Positions 34,392-42,284 of a stretch of 64,000 nucleotides of DNA are shown in pieces. Made by a program: the position numbers and the translations under genes. The notes beneath the pieces were generated by a model that worked only from the letters and a program-made list of their open reading frames with translations, was not told the origin of the DNA and made no database searches. Source of the stretch: Streptomyces melanogenes (GTDB lineage: Bacteria; Actinomycetota; Actinomycetes; Streptomycetales; Streptomycetaceae). Position 1 is the first letter of the stretch. Every line of letters starts with the position of its first letter. The DNA lies in NCBI RefSeq assembly GCF_014649795.1, contig NZ_BMTS01000003.1:496001-560000 (forward strand). The letters are read 5' to 3'.

Positions 34392-36191
34392 CTAGAACAC
34401 GGCGACCCCGTCCCGGACCAGCTTCCAGTCCACGGAAGCAAACGAGGCGGGGTCGACAACACCCTTGGCCTTCACCCACGAAATGATCGTGTTGCGAATC
34501 TCCTCGGAGTTCGCCCACAGCTGCTTGGCCGCAGCAACATGCGGGAAGTTGCCCCCACCGTTGGCACGGTAATTGTTGACGGCCAACACGAACTGCGCCG
34601 CAGGATCCAGCGGCTTGCCCTGGAACGCAAGGTTCGAGATCCGAGAACCCGCAGCCTTCGCGATGTCGATGTCATACGTCAGCCCCGACACCGCGTCGTA
34701 GTTGTAGTCCGGCGTATTGCCCGCATTCGTCAGCTTCGACGTGTCGATGGGCACCCCGGCCGCGGTCTGGACGTAATACCGCGCAGAGAACTCCAGATAG
34801 TCCTTGAGCTGGGCACCCGTCAGCAGCCGCGCCTCCAGCGTGTTCTCGAACGGGTACAGCCCGGCCGCGTCCTTGATGGTGACCTGACCGGCCGGGATGG
34901 CGGCCGTACGGGAGAAGCAGGACGCCTGGGAGAGGACCGGCAGAGAGGCGTAAGCGCCACCCGCCAGCGCGGCCTTCACCGTGTCGACCTGGACCGCGTT
35001 GATCAGGTCGATGATCGGCTCGTCCTTCCAAGCCGCCTCGGCGGTGGTCATGGCCGCCTTCGACGTACCGATGGCCTGGTTGACGTACGCCACGACCTTC
35101 TTGTGCTCGTCCGAGAGCAGCCGGACGATCTTCGGGTCCTCGACGGCGGTGTTGGAGTTGAGGACCTTGGACCCGGCCTTCTCGACCGACCAGCGGCCCT
35201 TCTCCCACACCAGGTCGAAGTCGAAGACGGTCAGCCGCTGGCCCCACTTCAGCGGCTCGGACAGCACGACGTCCTTGCCCGTCTGCTTGTTCTTCACCCG
35301 GTACTCGGGGATCTCCACGTGCGCGTGCCCGACCAGGATCGCGTCGATCCCGGGCACCTGCTCGGCCACGAGCGCGGCCGCGTTCTCGATGTACGGCAGC
35401 TGGTCGCCGTACGACGAGGTGCCGGAGGAGCCCGAGTGGGCGGCCACGATCACCACGTCCGCGCCCATCGACCGCAGCTTGGGCACCCACTTCGCGGCCT
35501 GCTCCTCGAGGCCGGGGAAGACCATCTTGCCGCTGACGTTGGCCTTGTCCCAGATGGCGATGCCGGGGTTGGTGAGACCGAGGATCGCGACCCGCACGTC
35601 CCGCCCGTGCGGGGTGCACATCCGCTTGATGACGTACGGCCGGAAGGCCGGCTTCAGCGTCTTGGCGTCCAGCGCGTTGGCGCCGAGCAGCGGGAAGCGG
35701 CACTGCTCCTCGAACTTGCGCAGCACCGGGATGCCGTAGTTGAACTCGTGGTTGCCGAGGGCGGCGGCGTGGTAGCCGATCGCGTTCATGGCCTGCGCCA
35801 TCGGGTGCACCGGGCCGTGCTTGGCCGTGATCGGGTCGACCTTGGCGTAGTAGTACGAGAGCTGGGTGCCCTGGATGGTGTCACCCGCGTCGATCATCAG
35901 GGTGTTGTGGCGGCCCTTCTCCTTGCGGACCTGCTCGACGAGCGTGGAGATCTTGGCGAGGCCGACGTCGTTGTGGGCCTTGTCGTCGAACTCCTTGTCC
36001 GTGAAGTAGTCCCAGTTGAAGACGTTGCCGTGCAGGTCGGTGGTGCCCATGACGCTGAACGAGTACCGCTTGGGCGCCCGCCCGCGCCCGTGCTCATGGG
36101 CCTCGGCGGGCGCCGCGACACCCCCGACTATGGCCGCACCGGCTCCGGCGGCGGCCGTGGTGCCCAGGAACGTCCTACGGTTCAGCGGCAT
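34392..36191 (-). CDS. Secreted 5'-nucleotidase / 2',3'-cyclic phosphodiesterase
   Basis: 599 residues. The Tat signal is plain: NRRTFLGTTAAAGAGAA with cleavage near PAEAHEHG. The N-terminal metallophosphatase domain has MGTTDLHGN, MIDAGDTIQG, LGNHEFNYG, AAHSGSSG and GHAHVE, the di-metal ligand set. The C-terminal 5'-nucleotidase domain (about 370-570) provides the substrate pocket, ending with LAVNNYRANGGGNFP. It dephosphorylates extracellular nucleotides to salvage nucleosides and phosphate. Two ACGCGCGT palindromes lie in its promoter region. It is convergent with the N-monooxygenase gene. Confidence 0.92.
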   Translation of the reverse strand: MPLNRRTFLGTTAAAGAGAAIVGGVAAPAEAHEHGRGRAPKRYSFSVMGTTDLHGNVFNWDYFTDKEFDDKAHNDVGLAKISTLVEQVRKEKGRHNTLMIDAGDTIQGTQLSYYYAKVDPITAKHGPVHPMAQAMNAIGYHAAALGNHEFNYGIPVLRKFEEQCRFPLLGANALDAKTLKPAFRPYVIKRMCTPHGRDVRVAILGLTNPGIAIWDKANVSGKMVFPGLEEQAAKWVPKLRSMGADVVIVAAHSGSSGTSSYGDQLPYIENAAALVAEQVPGIDAILVGHAHVEIPEYRVKNKQTGKDVVLSEPLKWGQRLTVFDFDLVWEKGRWSVEKAGSKVLNSNTAVEDPKIVRLLSDEHKKVVAYVNQAIGTSKAAMTTAEAAWKDEPIIDLINAVQVDTVKAALAGGAYASLPVLSQASCFSRTAAIPAGQVTIKDAAGLYPFENTLEARLLTGAQLKDYLEFSARYYVQTAAGVPIDTSKLTNAGNTPDYNYDAVSGLTYDIDIAKAAGSRISNLAFQGKPLDPAAQFVLAVNNYRANGGGNFPHVAAAKQLWANSEEIRNTIISWVKAKGVVDPASFASVDWKLVRDGVAVF

Positions 36192-36216
36192 GTTGATGCA
36201 CTCCCTGACGATGTGT

Positions 36217-36247
36217 TACGCGCGTAGACAAACGCGACGCGCGTAGA
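36217..36247. promoter_or_regulatory. Twin ACGCGCGTAGA elements before the 5'-nucleotidase
   Basis: An 11-base sequence ACGCGCGTAGA occurs at 36218-36228 and again at 36237-36247, 19 bases apart. Each contains the palindrome ACGCGCGT, and the first extends to a perfect TACGCGCGTA. They lie 26 to 56 bases upstream of the start codon. They do not resemble the phosphate-regulator box; a repressor or activator site is inferred. Confidence 0.4.
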
Positions 36248-36325
36248 AGGTCCAGAGGATTTTGGCGCAGAACAGCCCCCTGGCAACACCCCTGCCGGGT
36301 TTCGATCCGATGACCAAGAAAAGAC

Positions 36326-36361
36326 GTACGGCCCCGGACGAACAATCGCCCGAGGCCGTAC
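36326..36361 (-). terminator. Hairpin downstream of the alpha-galactosidase gene
   Basis: GTACGGCC at 36326-36333 pairs with GGCCGTAC at 36354-36361, with further partial pairing inside the 20-base loop. It lies 80 bases after the leftward GH27 gene and is probably its terminator. Confidence 0.6.
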
Positions 36362-36440
36362 CTACCTAGGGGCGCGGGGCTGTGACATTTGGGGCTCCGC
36401 CGCGTGGGCGCGCCCAGCCCCCACCGACCCGCAGACGAAC
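36362..36440. repeat. Modular palindromic repeat, copy R4 (degenerate)
   Basis: CTAGGGGCGCGGGGCTGTGA, then ATTTGGGGCTCCGCCGCG and CCCGCAGACGAACG, correspond to the inverted form of the sequence at 42176-42230 (R5) and to parts of R1 and R6. It lacks the long GAACTGCG arm. Confidence 0.7.
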
Positions 36441-36441
36441 G

Positions 36442-38601
36442 CTAGGCACAAACAAGCCGCGGCCCCGCCCAATCGGCATGGTCATAGTCGACGCCATCAC
36501 CCGCGTCGGTGACGACAAGCCGCACCTCAAGGGCCCCGGCCAGATCCACGGACAGCGGCTTCGCCGCATCCGCAGCCGTCACCTTCCCGCTGTCCGCGAC
36601 AAGAGACCCATCCCGCCAGATCTGAAAGACCACAGACCCCTTACCGACGGCGACCTCGTCGTCGACGCCCACCGCCGTGGTCAACGAGGAGCACGCCCCA
36701 CCGAGGTAGTACGACACGGAGCTCGCCGCATGCGTACCGAGCCCCTTCCCGTACACCACACCACCGACGGTGAGCGCACGGCCATCCCCCGCGGCCTGCT
36801 CCCCATTGCTCCGGTCCCGCTCCACCGGCCCCCACCCGTTCGTGGCGGACGCCCACGTCAGGTCGCTGAGATCGTGCGTACCGGCCGACGGCCCGGCCCC
36901 GCAGGCCAGCTTCGCGTCGGCCCAGTCGGCATGGTCGTAGGTGATGCCGTCGCCGCCGTCCGTGACGACGAGCCGCAGCTTCGACCCGCCCTTGAGGTCC
37001 GCGCTCAGATGCCGAGGCGGATCCGCCGCCGTCCGCACCCCGCTGTCGGCGGCCAGCGTCCCGTCCCGCCAGATCTGGAACCGTACGGACCCGCCGTTCG
37101 TCGACTCGTCGTCGACGCCCACGTCGACCCCGAGCGACGAGCAGGCGCCGCCGAGGTAGTACGAGATGTCACTGGGCGCGTGCGTGCCGAGCCCCTTCGC
37201 GTACACCACACCGCCGATGGTGAGGGCGCGGCCGTCGCCCGCCGCCTGCTCGCCGTTGCTGCGGTCGCGCTCCACCGGGCCCCAGCCGCCCACCGCCGAC
37301 GTCCACGGCAGATCGCTCAGCTGGTTCAGGCCGGTCGGCGGCGGCACCGGGCTGCCCGGCGTCACCCGGAACATGACCGTGCCGTGCGCGGGCACCGACG
37401 CGCCGATGGCGTTGCTCGTCGTGCTCGTCGCCTTGGACCAGAGGTCCTTCAGCGCGTACGACGACGCCCCGCCGATCCCGATGTCCTTCACGGTCGTGGA
37501 GATCGTCTTCGTCGAGGTGGTCTCGTTGGTCAGCGTGACCGAACGGCCGCCGTCGGCGAGGGGCTTGGCCATCACGACCAGGCCGCCGGAGCTGGAGACG
37601 ACCGTGCCCTGCTTGCCGAGCGGGTCCTGGTCCACCGCGATCACATCGGCGTTCTTGAGGATGGCCAGCGTCGAGGCGCTCGCGGTGCGCAGATCGCTGC
37701 CGATCAGCAGCGGCGCGGCCATCTGCGACCAGAGGCTGAAGTGGGTGCGGTACTCGGTGTCGGTCATCCCGCCGTTGCCGACCTCCAGCATGTCGGGGTC
37801 GTTCCAGGCGCCCGGCCCGGCGTACGGCGCGAGCGACTGGTTCTGGTGCGCGATGGAGATCATGCTCGACCAGGAGTCGCTGATGTCGCCGGTGGTCCGC
37901 CAGGAGTTGCCGACGGCCGGGGCCCAGGTCCACGGCTGGTTGGAGCCCCACTCACAGATGCTGTAGAGGATCGGGCGGCCGGTCGAGCGGGTGGCGGCGG
38001 TGAGCGCGTCGCCCATCGCTTTGTAGCGCTGCTTGGCGTCGACGCCGTTGTTGTTGCAGTTGTCGTACTTGAGGTAGTCGACGCCCCAGGAGGCCCACAG
38101 GTTGGCGTCCTGCTGCTCGTGGCCGAGCCCGCCGGGGAAACCCTGGACGTCGCACGTCTTGGTGCCCGCGCTGGAATACAGGCCGAACTTGAGGCCCTTG
38201 GAGTGCACATAGTCGGCGACGGCCTTGATCCCGTGGGGGAAGCGCACGGGGTCGGGCACGAGGTTGCCGCTCGCGTCCCGGTTGGGCTGCGCCCAGCAGT
38301 CGTCGAGGTTGACGTAGGTGTACCCGGCGTCCTTGAGGCCCTGCGAGACGAAGGTGTCGGCGATCCCCTTGACCATCGCCTCGTTGAACTCGGCCCGGCA
38401 GTGCGTGGAGTTCCAGTTGTTGAACCCCATCTGCGGGGTCCTGGCGAGGCCGTTGTCGACGGCCGCGGCGGGGGCGGCGGTCGTGGTGGCGAGGGCGACG
38501 AGCCCGCCGGCAAGGAGGGGGAGCGAGGCGAGCGCGGCCCCGGCCCGTTTCCCGAACGGTGTTCTGAATGACGTTCTGGATGACCTTCTGAACGATGACA
38601 T
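36442..38601 (-). CDS. Secreted GH27 alpha-galactosidase with two NPCBM domains
   Basis: 719 residues from the ATG at 38599-38601 with GGAG upstream. A signal peptide ends near APAAA (about 47). The GH27 barrel (about 49-330) starts LARTPQMGFNNWNSTHC; the nucleophile is Asp180 in YLKYDNCNNNG and the acid/base Asp239 in WRTTGDISDSW. A beta-domain follows, then two tandem NPCBM carbohydrate-binding domains of about 140 residues each. They share the near-identical stretch GWGPVERDRSNGEQAAGDGR. It cleaves terminal alpha-galactosides outside the cell. A good promoter lies upstream at 38660-38688. Confidence 0.93.
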   Translation of the reverse strand: MSSFRRSSRTSFRTPFGKRAGAALASLPLLAGGLVALATTTAAPAAAVDNGLARTPQMGFNNWNSTHCRAEFNEAMVKGIADTFVSQGLKDAGYTYVNLDDCWAQPNRDASGNLVPDPVRFPHGIKAVADYVHSKGLKFGLYSSAGTKTCDVQGFPGGLGHEQQDANLWASWGVDYLKYDNCNNNGVDAKQRYKAMGDALTAATRSTGRPILYSICEWGSNQPWTWAPAVGNSWRTTGDISDSWSSMISIAHQNQSLAPYAGPGAWNDPDMLEVGNGGMTDTEYRTHFSLWSQMAAPLLIGSDLRTASASTLAILKNADVIAVDQDPLGKQGTVVSSSGGLVVMAKPLADGGRSVTLTNETTSTKTISTTVKDIGIGGASSYALKDLWSKATSTTSNAIGASVPAHGTVMFRVTPGSPVPPPTGLNQLSDLPWTSAVGGWGPVERDRSNGEQAAGDGRALTIGGVVYAKGLGTHAPSDISYYLGGACSSLGVDVGVDDESTNGGSVRFQIWRDGTLAADSGVRTAADPPRHLSADLKGGSKLRLVVTDGGDGITYDHADWADAKLACGAGPSAGTHDLSDLTWASATNGWGPVERDRSNGEQAAGDGRALTVGGVVYGKGLGTHAASSVSYYLGGACSSLTTAVGVDDEVAVGKGSVVFQIWRDGSLVADSGKVTAADAAKPLSVDLAGALEVRLVVTDAGDGVDYDHADWAGPRLVCA

Positions 38602-38659
38602 GTGCGGCTCCGTCGAGGTAGTAGCACGCAATTCAACGAGGTCGAACGAAAACGAACAT

Positions 38660-38688
38660 ATCTCAGCGCTGGGATCTGAACATGTCAA
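38660..38688 (-). promoter_or_regulatory. Candidate housekeeping promoter of the alpha-galactosidase gene
   Basis: On the minus strand TTGACA (38683-38688) is followed after 17 bases by TGAGAT (38660-38665). The -35 box is perfect and the -10 is acceptable, placing the transcription start near 38653, about 52 bases before the ATG. Confidence 0.55.
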
Positions 38689-38811
38689 GGGTTTGCGCGG
38701 GGGCGCGGGCCCGGCGCTCCGCGCTCATCGGAGCACCCCCGCGCCCAATTCAACAGTTGTCAATAACCCTTCATGCAAAGGTTGTTGAGTAGTCACGCGG
38801 GACCAATTCTC

Positions 38812-38823
38812 TACCGGCCGGTA
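38812..38823. promoter_or_regulatory. Palindrome overlapping the pyk promoter
   Basis: TACCGGCCGGTA is a perfect 12-base palindrome. It is followed by TAGGCT at 38829-38834, a likely -10 box only six bases before the pyk ATG, so the transcript would be leaderless or nearly so. The palindrome would lie between -35 and -10. Confidence 0.45.
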
Positions 38824-38840
38824 AGGCCTAGGCTCGAAGC

Positions 38841-40277
38841 ATGCGTCGAGCAAAGATCGTCTGTACCCTGGGGCCCGCCACCGACACGTACGACCAGATC
38901 AAGGCACTGGTCGAGGCCGGAATGGACGTCGCCCGCTTCAACCTCAGCCACGGCACGTACGCCGACCACGAGGAGCGCTATCAGCGCGTGCGCAAGGCGT
39001 CCGACGAGACGGGCCGCAGTGTCGGAGTGCTCGCCGACCTTCAAGGCCCGAAGATCCGTCTGGGGCGTTTCCGCGAAGGTCCCGTACTGCTTGAACGCGG
39101 CGACGAGTTCACCATCACCGTCGAGCAGATCGAGGGCGACCGCCACGCCTGCGGCACCACCTACTCCGGCCTCGCCGGGGACGTCACCACGGGTGAACGC
39201 ATCCTCGTCGACGACGGCAAGGTGGCCCTGGAGGTCGTCGGCGTCGACGGCCCGCGCGTGCGCACCCGCGTCGTCGAGGGCGGCATGGTCTCCGACCACA
39301 AGGGGCTCAACCTCCCCGGCGTCGCCGTCTCCGTGCCCGCGCTCTCCGAGAAGGACGTCGAGGACCTGCGCTGGGCCCTGCGCACCGGCGCCGACATCAT
39401 CGCGCTCTCCTTCGTCCGCAGCGGCCGCGACATCGAGGACGTCCACCGCGTCATGGACGAGGAGGGCCGCCGCGTCCCGGTGATCGCCAAGATCGAGAAG
39501 CCGCAGGCCGTCGACAGCATCGACGACATCGTCGCGGCCTTCGACGGAATCATGGTGGCGCGCGGCGACCTGGGCGTCGAAATGCCCCTCGAACTGGTCC
39601 CGATCGTGCAGAAGCGGGCGATCAAGCTCGCCAAGCGGAACGCCAAGCCGGTCATCGTGGCCACCCAGATGCTGGACTCGATGATCGACAACTCCCGCCC
39701 CACCAGGGCCGAGGCGAGCGACGTGGCCAACGCGGTCATCGACGGCACGGACGCGGTGATGCTCTCCGGCGAGACCAGCGTGGGCAAGTACCCCGTCGAG
39801 ACCGTCCGTACGATGAGCCGCATCGTCGAGGCGGCCGAGGAGGACGTGCTGGCCAAGGGCCTGCCGCCGCTCACCGAGCGCAGCAAACCCCGTACCCAGG
39901 GCGGCGCGGTGGCCCGCGCGGCGGCCGAGATGGGCGACTTCCTGAACGCCAAGTACCTGGTCGCCTTCACGCAGTCCGGCGACACCGTCAAGCGCCTGTC
40001 CCGCTACCGCTCGCCGATCCCGCTGCTCGCCTTCACGCCCGACCCGGCCACCCGCTCCCAGCTCAACCTCACCTGGGGCGTGGAGACCTTCCTCGGGCCG
40101 CACGTGGAGTCGACGGACGCGATGGTGGCCCAGGTCGACGAACAACTCTTGAAGATCGGCCGTTGTCAGCGCGGGGACATCGTGGTCATCACGGCGGGCT
40201 CCCCGCCCGGAGTCCCCGGCTCGACCAACCTCGTCCGCGTCCACCACATCGGCGAGGACGACAGCCCCAAGAGCTGA
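38841..40277 (+). CDS. pyk: Pyruvate kinase
   Basis: 478 residues, the usual bacterial length. The N-terminus MRRAKIVCTLGPATDTYDQI and RFNLSHGTY are the conserved start of the barrel, ADLQGPKIRLG is the substrate loop, and IAKIEKPQAVDSIDDI plus MVARGDLGVEMPLE are the active-site signature with its catalytic Lys and metal ligands. ATQMLDSMI and NAVIDGTDAVMLSGETSVGK complete it. It transfers phosphate from phosphoenolpyruvate to ADP in glycolysis. No clear ribosome-binding site precedes the ATG, consistent with a leaderless transcript. Confidence 0.97.
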   Translation: MRRAKIVCTLGPATDTYDQIKALVEAGMDVARFNLSHGTYADHEERYQRVRKASDETGRSVGVLADLQGPKIRLGRFREGPVLLERGDEFTITVEQIEGDRHACGTTYSGLAGDVTTGERILVDDGKVALEVVGVDGPRVRTRVVEGGMVSDHKGLNLPGVAVSVPALSEKDVEDLRWALRTGADIIALSFVRSGRDIEDVHRVMDEEGRRVPVIAKIEKPQAVDSIDDIVAAFDGIMVARGDLGVEMPLELVPIVQKRAIKLAKRNAKPVIVATQMLDSMIDNSRPTRAEASDVANAVIDGTDAVMLSGETSVGKYPVETVRTMSRIVEAAEEDVLAKGLPPLTERSKPRTQGGAVARAAAEMGDFLNAKYLVAFTQSGDTVKRLSRYRSPIPLLAFTPDPATRSQLNLTWGVETFLGPHVESTDAMVAQVDEQLLKIGRCQRGDIVVITAGSPPGVPGSTNLVRVHHIGEDDSPKS

Positions 40278-40319
40278 GCGCGGCGCCAGGAGCCGCCCGC
40301 GCCGCCGTACCGGGGACGG

Positions 40320-40353
40320 GGCCGGGCCGAAGGGATGACCCGACGGCCCGGCC
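40320..40353 (+). terminator. Terminator after pyk
   Basis: GGCCGGGCCG at 40320-40329 pairs perfectly with 40344-40353, with a 14-base loop, 43 bases after the pyk stop codon and before the convergent gene at 40440. Confidence 0.7.
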
Positions 40354-40439
40354 TCGGGCGCCCGGGCCGGGGTCCCCCGCCACGCTGACGGCATGTCATA
40401 TCACCTCAGCGGGCCGCACCTCCGCTCGCGGGCGGCCTG

Positions 40440-41210
40440 TCAGTGCTTGGAGCCGATGTGGGCGTCCATCAGGGCGACGGAGGCACGCCTGGCGACAGAG
40501 ATGTTGCGGGCGTTGGCCTGTTTCCACTCGACGCCGAGTCGGTCGAGGGCGTCGGTGAACAGCCGCCGGATGTCGCCCGAGACATTGCTGAACCAGTACC
40601 TCGGGTACTCGTAGCGCCTGGTCTCGCCGCCGATGGTCCGGGTGGTCCAATTGGTGGCCCGGCACCCGTCGGGGTGGATGAGCCCACGGACGAACTCCCA
40701 GGTGTGCGCGTCGACAATCTCTTGCTGCCAGGGTTCCAGGATGATGGGACGCTCGTGCTTCCGGCCCGCGCCATGCTGTGGGAAGAGGCAGGGCCAGTGC
40801 CGCCAGTAGCTGGTGACCATGGCGTATCCCTGCTTCTGCAGGTTGTACACACCGCCCTCGGGGCGGACAGCGGTGATGGCGGCGCGACATGCCTCGATGA
40901 GGCCGGGCCACGCGTCGGCGCACGCGATACGAAGGTAAAAGCTGCCGCGTGGGTGCGGGCTGATGCAGCCGTCACCGAGATACAGGCCCAAGAGGTAGGA
41001 GTACGCGGCGGTGTCGTCGGGCGTACCCGGTTCAGGACGACACCTCGGGCACGGAGCAAGGTCGATGAGCATGCGGGGCAGCGGCTCGATGCGGACCTGC
41101 CAGGCGCGGATCGCGGCGCGCGATATGCCAGTCTGCTTGCTGACGGAGTTCAGGCTGTGGCCTTGGGCCACGAGGTCGAGGGCGCTCTGGCGTGTAGCGA
41201 TGTCGTACAT
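40440..41210 (-). CDS. HTH protein with two LAGLIDADG-like motifs (homing-endonuclease-like)
   Basis: 256 residues from the ATG at 41208-41210; ATGs at 41222 and 41228 are alternatives. The N-terminal helix-turn-helix is SALDLVAQGHSLNSVSKQTG then ISRAAIRAWQ. A CPRC motif follows, then two LAGLIDADG-type helices: YLLGLYLGDGCIS (about 84) and FVRGLIHPDGCR (about 178), each with an acidic residue at the usual catalytic position. The architecture is that of a monomeric homing-endonuclease fold attached to a DNA-binding domain. It may be a nuclease or a domesticated regulator. It lies 106 bases beyond the 3' end of a tRNA gene. Confidence 0.75.
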   Translation of the reverse strand: MYDIATRQSALDLVAQGHSLNSVSKQTGISRAAIRAWQVRIEPLPRMLIDLAPCPRCRPEPGTPDDTAAYSYLLGLYLGDGCISPHPRGSFYLRIACADAWPGLIEACRAAITAVRPEGGVYNLQKQGYAMVTSYWRHWPCLFPQHGAGRKHERPIILEPWQQEIVDAHTWEFVRGLIHPDGCRATNWTTRTIGGETRRYEYPRYWFSNVSGDIRRLFTDALDRLGVEWKQANARNISVARRASVALMDAHIGSKH

Positions 41211-41316
41211 GCGTCCGAGCATCGGCATGCCGGTGCCACTGCGGGCCTGAAGCCGGCATTCACGCGAGCGAGTGAAGATCCTCAGAAGCTCTCGCGGCCT
41301 TCGAATCGAAGGAAAG

Positions 41317-41391
41317 TGCCCCAGGTGGGATTCGAACCCACACTGTCCGCTGTTTGAGAGCGGCCTCTCTGACCAATTGGAGTACTGGGGC
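41317..41391 (-). tRNA. tRNA with anticodon CAA (Leu by codon) but class I fold
   Basis: 75 nt without encoded CCA. The acceptor stem GCCCCAG/CTGGGGC is perfect, the D-arm has a 3-bp CTC/GAG stem and GG in the loop, the anticodon stem CCGCT/AGCGG encloses CTCAAAC, the variable loop is only ACAGT, and the T-arm is GTGGG-TTCGAAT-CCCAC. The anticodon CAA reads UUG (Leu), but leucine tRNAs normally have a long variable arm, which is missing here. A different charging identity or a specialised role is possible. Confidence 0.85.
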
Positions 41392-41490
41392 CTTGGAAAA
41401 GAAGGTGCAGGGCTACCCTGCGTGCCCCCACCATACCGCAGCTGGGTACGCTCTTGGGAAGCAGTACTTGCCCCGCCCCAAGGAGCCCCC

Positions 41491-42138
41491 GTGACCGCCC
41501 CCGAGTCGCCCCAGCCCGTCGCCGACGACGACCAGTCGCACGTCCCGCCGCTGACGACCCGCGTCGTCATCGCCGAGGACGAGGCCCTCATCCGCCTCGA
41601 CCTCAAAGAGATGCTCGAAGAAGAGGGCTACGCGGTCGTCGGCGAGGCCGGGGACGGCCAGAAGGCCGTCGAGCTGGCCCGGGAGCACCGTCCCGACCTG
41701 GTCATCCTCGACGTGAAGATGCCGATCCTGGACGGCATCTCGGCCGCCGAGCAGATCGCCAAGGACTCCATCGCGCCGGTCCTGATGCTCACCGCGTTCT
41801 CGCAGCGCGACCTGGTGGAGCGGGCGCGGGACGCCGGGGCGATGGCGTACCTGGTGAAGCCGTTCTCCAAGAGCGACGTGGTGCCCGCGATCGAGATGGC
41901 GGTGTCGCGCTTCACCGAGCTGAAGGCGCTGGAGAAGGAGGTCGCGGACCTCTCCCAGCGCCTGGAGACGCGCAAGCTGGTCGACCGCGCGAAGTCGATC
42001 CTGCAGACGCAGTACGGGCTGACCGAGCCCGCCGCGTTCCGCTGGATCCAGAAGACGTCGATGGACCGCCGCCTGTCGATGCAGCAGGTCGCGGAGGCGG
42101 TCATCGAGGACGCGGAGGAGAAGAAGGCGAAGGGGTAG
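41491..42138 (+). CDS. pdtaR: ANTAR-domain response regulator (PdtaR type)
   Basis: 215 residues from the GTG at 41491 with AAGGAG 6 bases upstream. The receiver domain TTRVVIAEDEALIRLDLKEM has phosphoacceptor Asp74 in LVILDVKMPILDG and the conserved Lys in YLVKPFSKSDV. The C-terminal ANTAR domain (about 140-205), LVDRAKSILQTQYGLTEPAA then FRWIQKTSMDRR, binds two-hexaloop RNAs to prevent termination. In actinobacteria its kinase PdtaS is usually encoded elsewhere, as here. It is divergent from the tRNA gene. Confidence 0.93.
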   Translation: MTAPESPQPVADDDQSHVPPLTTRVVIAEDEALIRLDLKEMLEEEGYAVVGEAGDGQKAVELAREHRPDLVILDVKMPILDGISAAEQIAKDSIAPVLMLTAFSQRDLVERARDAGAMAYLVKPFSKSDVVPAIEMAVSRFTELKALEKEVADLSQRLETRKLVDRAKSILQTQYGLTEPAAFRWIQKTSMDRRLSMQQVAEAVIEDAEEKKAKG

Positions 42139-42144
42139 GTCCCC

Positions 42145-42230
42145 GCCCGGTCTTTGTCTGCGGGCCGGTGGCGGGTTGCTCGCGCCCACGCGGCGGAGCC
42201 GCAAAATGTCACAGTCCCGCGCCCCCAAGA
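42145..42230. repeat. Modular palindromic repeat, copy R5
   Basis: It starts seven bases after the pdtaR stop with CCCGGTCTTTGTCTGCGGG, the same module that follows the kinase stop at 21889. It continues GGCGGGTTGCTCGCG, then switches to CCACGCGGCGGAGCCGCAAA and TGTCACAGTCCCGCGCCCCC, which is R4 in the opposite orientation. Confidence 0.75.
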
Positions 42231-42235
42231 AAGCC

Positions 42236-42272
42236 GTACGGGCCGCGCCACCTTCCGTGGCGCGGCCCGTAC
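42236..42272. terminator. Bidirectional terminator between pdtaR and livF
   Basis: A perfect 16-bp stem (42236-42251 with 42257-42272) encloses the loop CTTCC. It lies 12 bases beyond the livF stop and about 100 bases after pdtaR, between convergent genes. Confidence 0.9.
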
Positions 42273-42284
42273 GCGTAACCCCTG

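Noticed and set aside
40380..41400. An integrated plasmid or prophage at the tRNA gene
   Set aside because: No integrase, excisionase, replication gene or direct repeat of the tRNA 3' end was seen; only the single LAGLIDADG-like gene is present.
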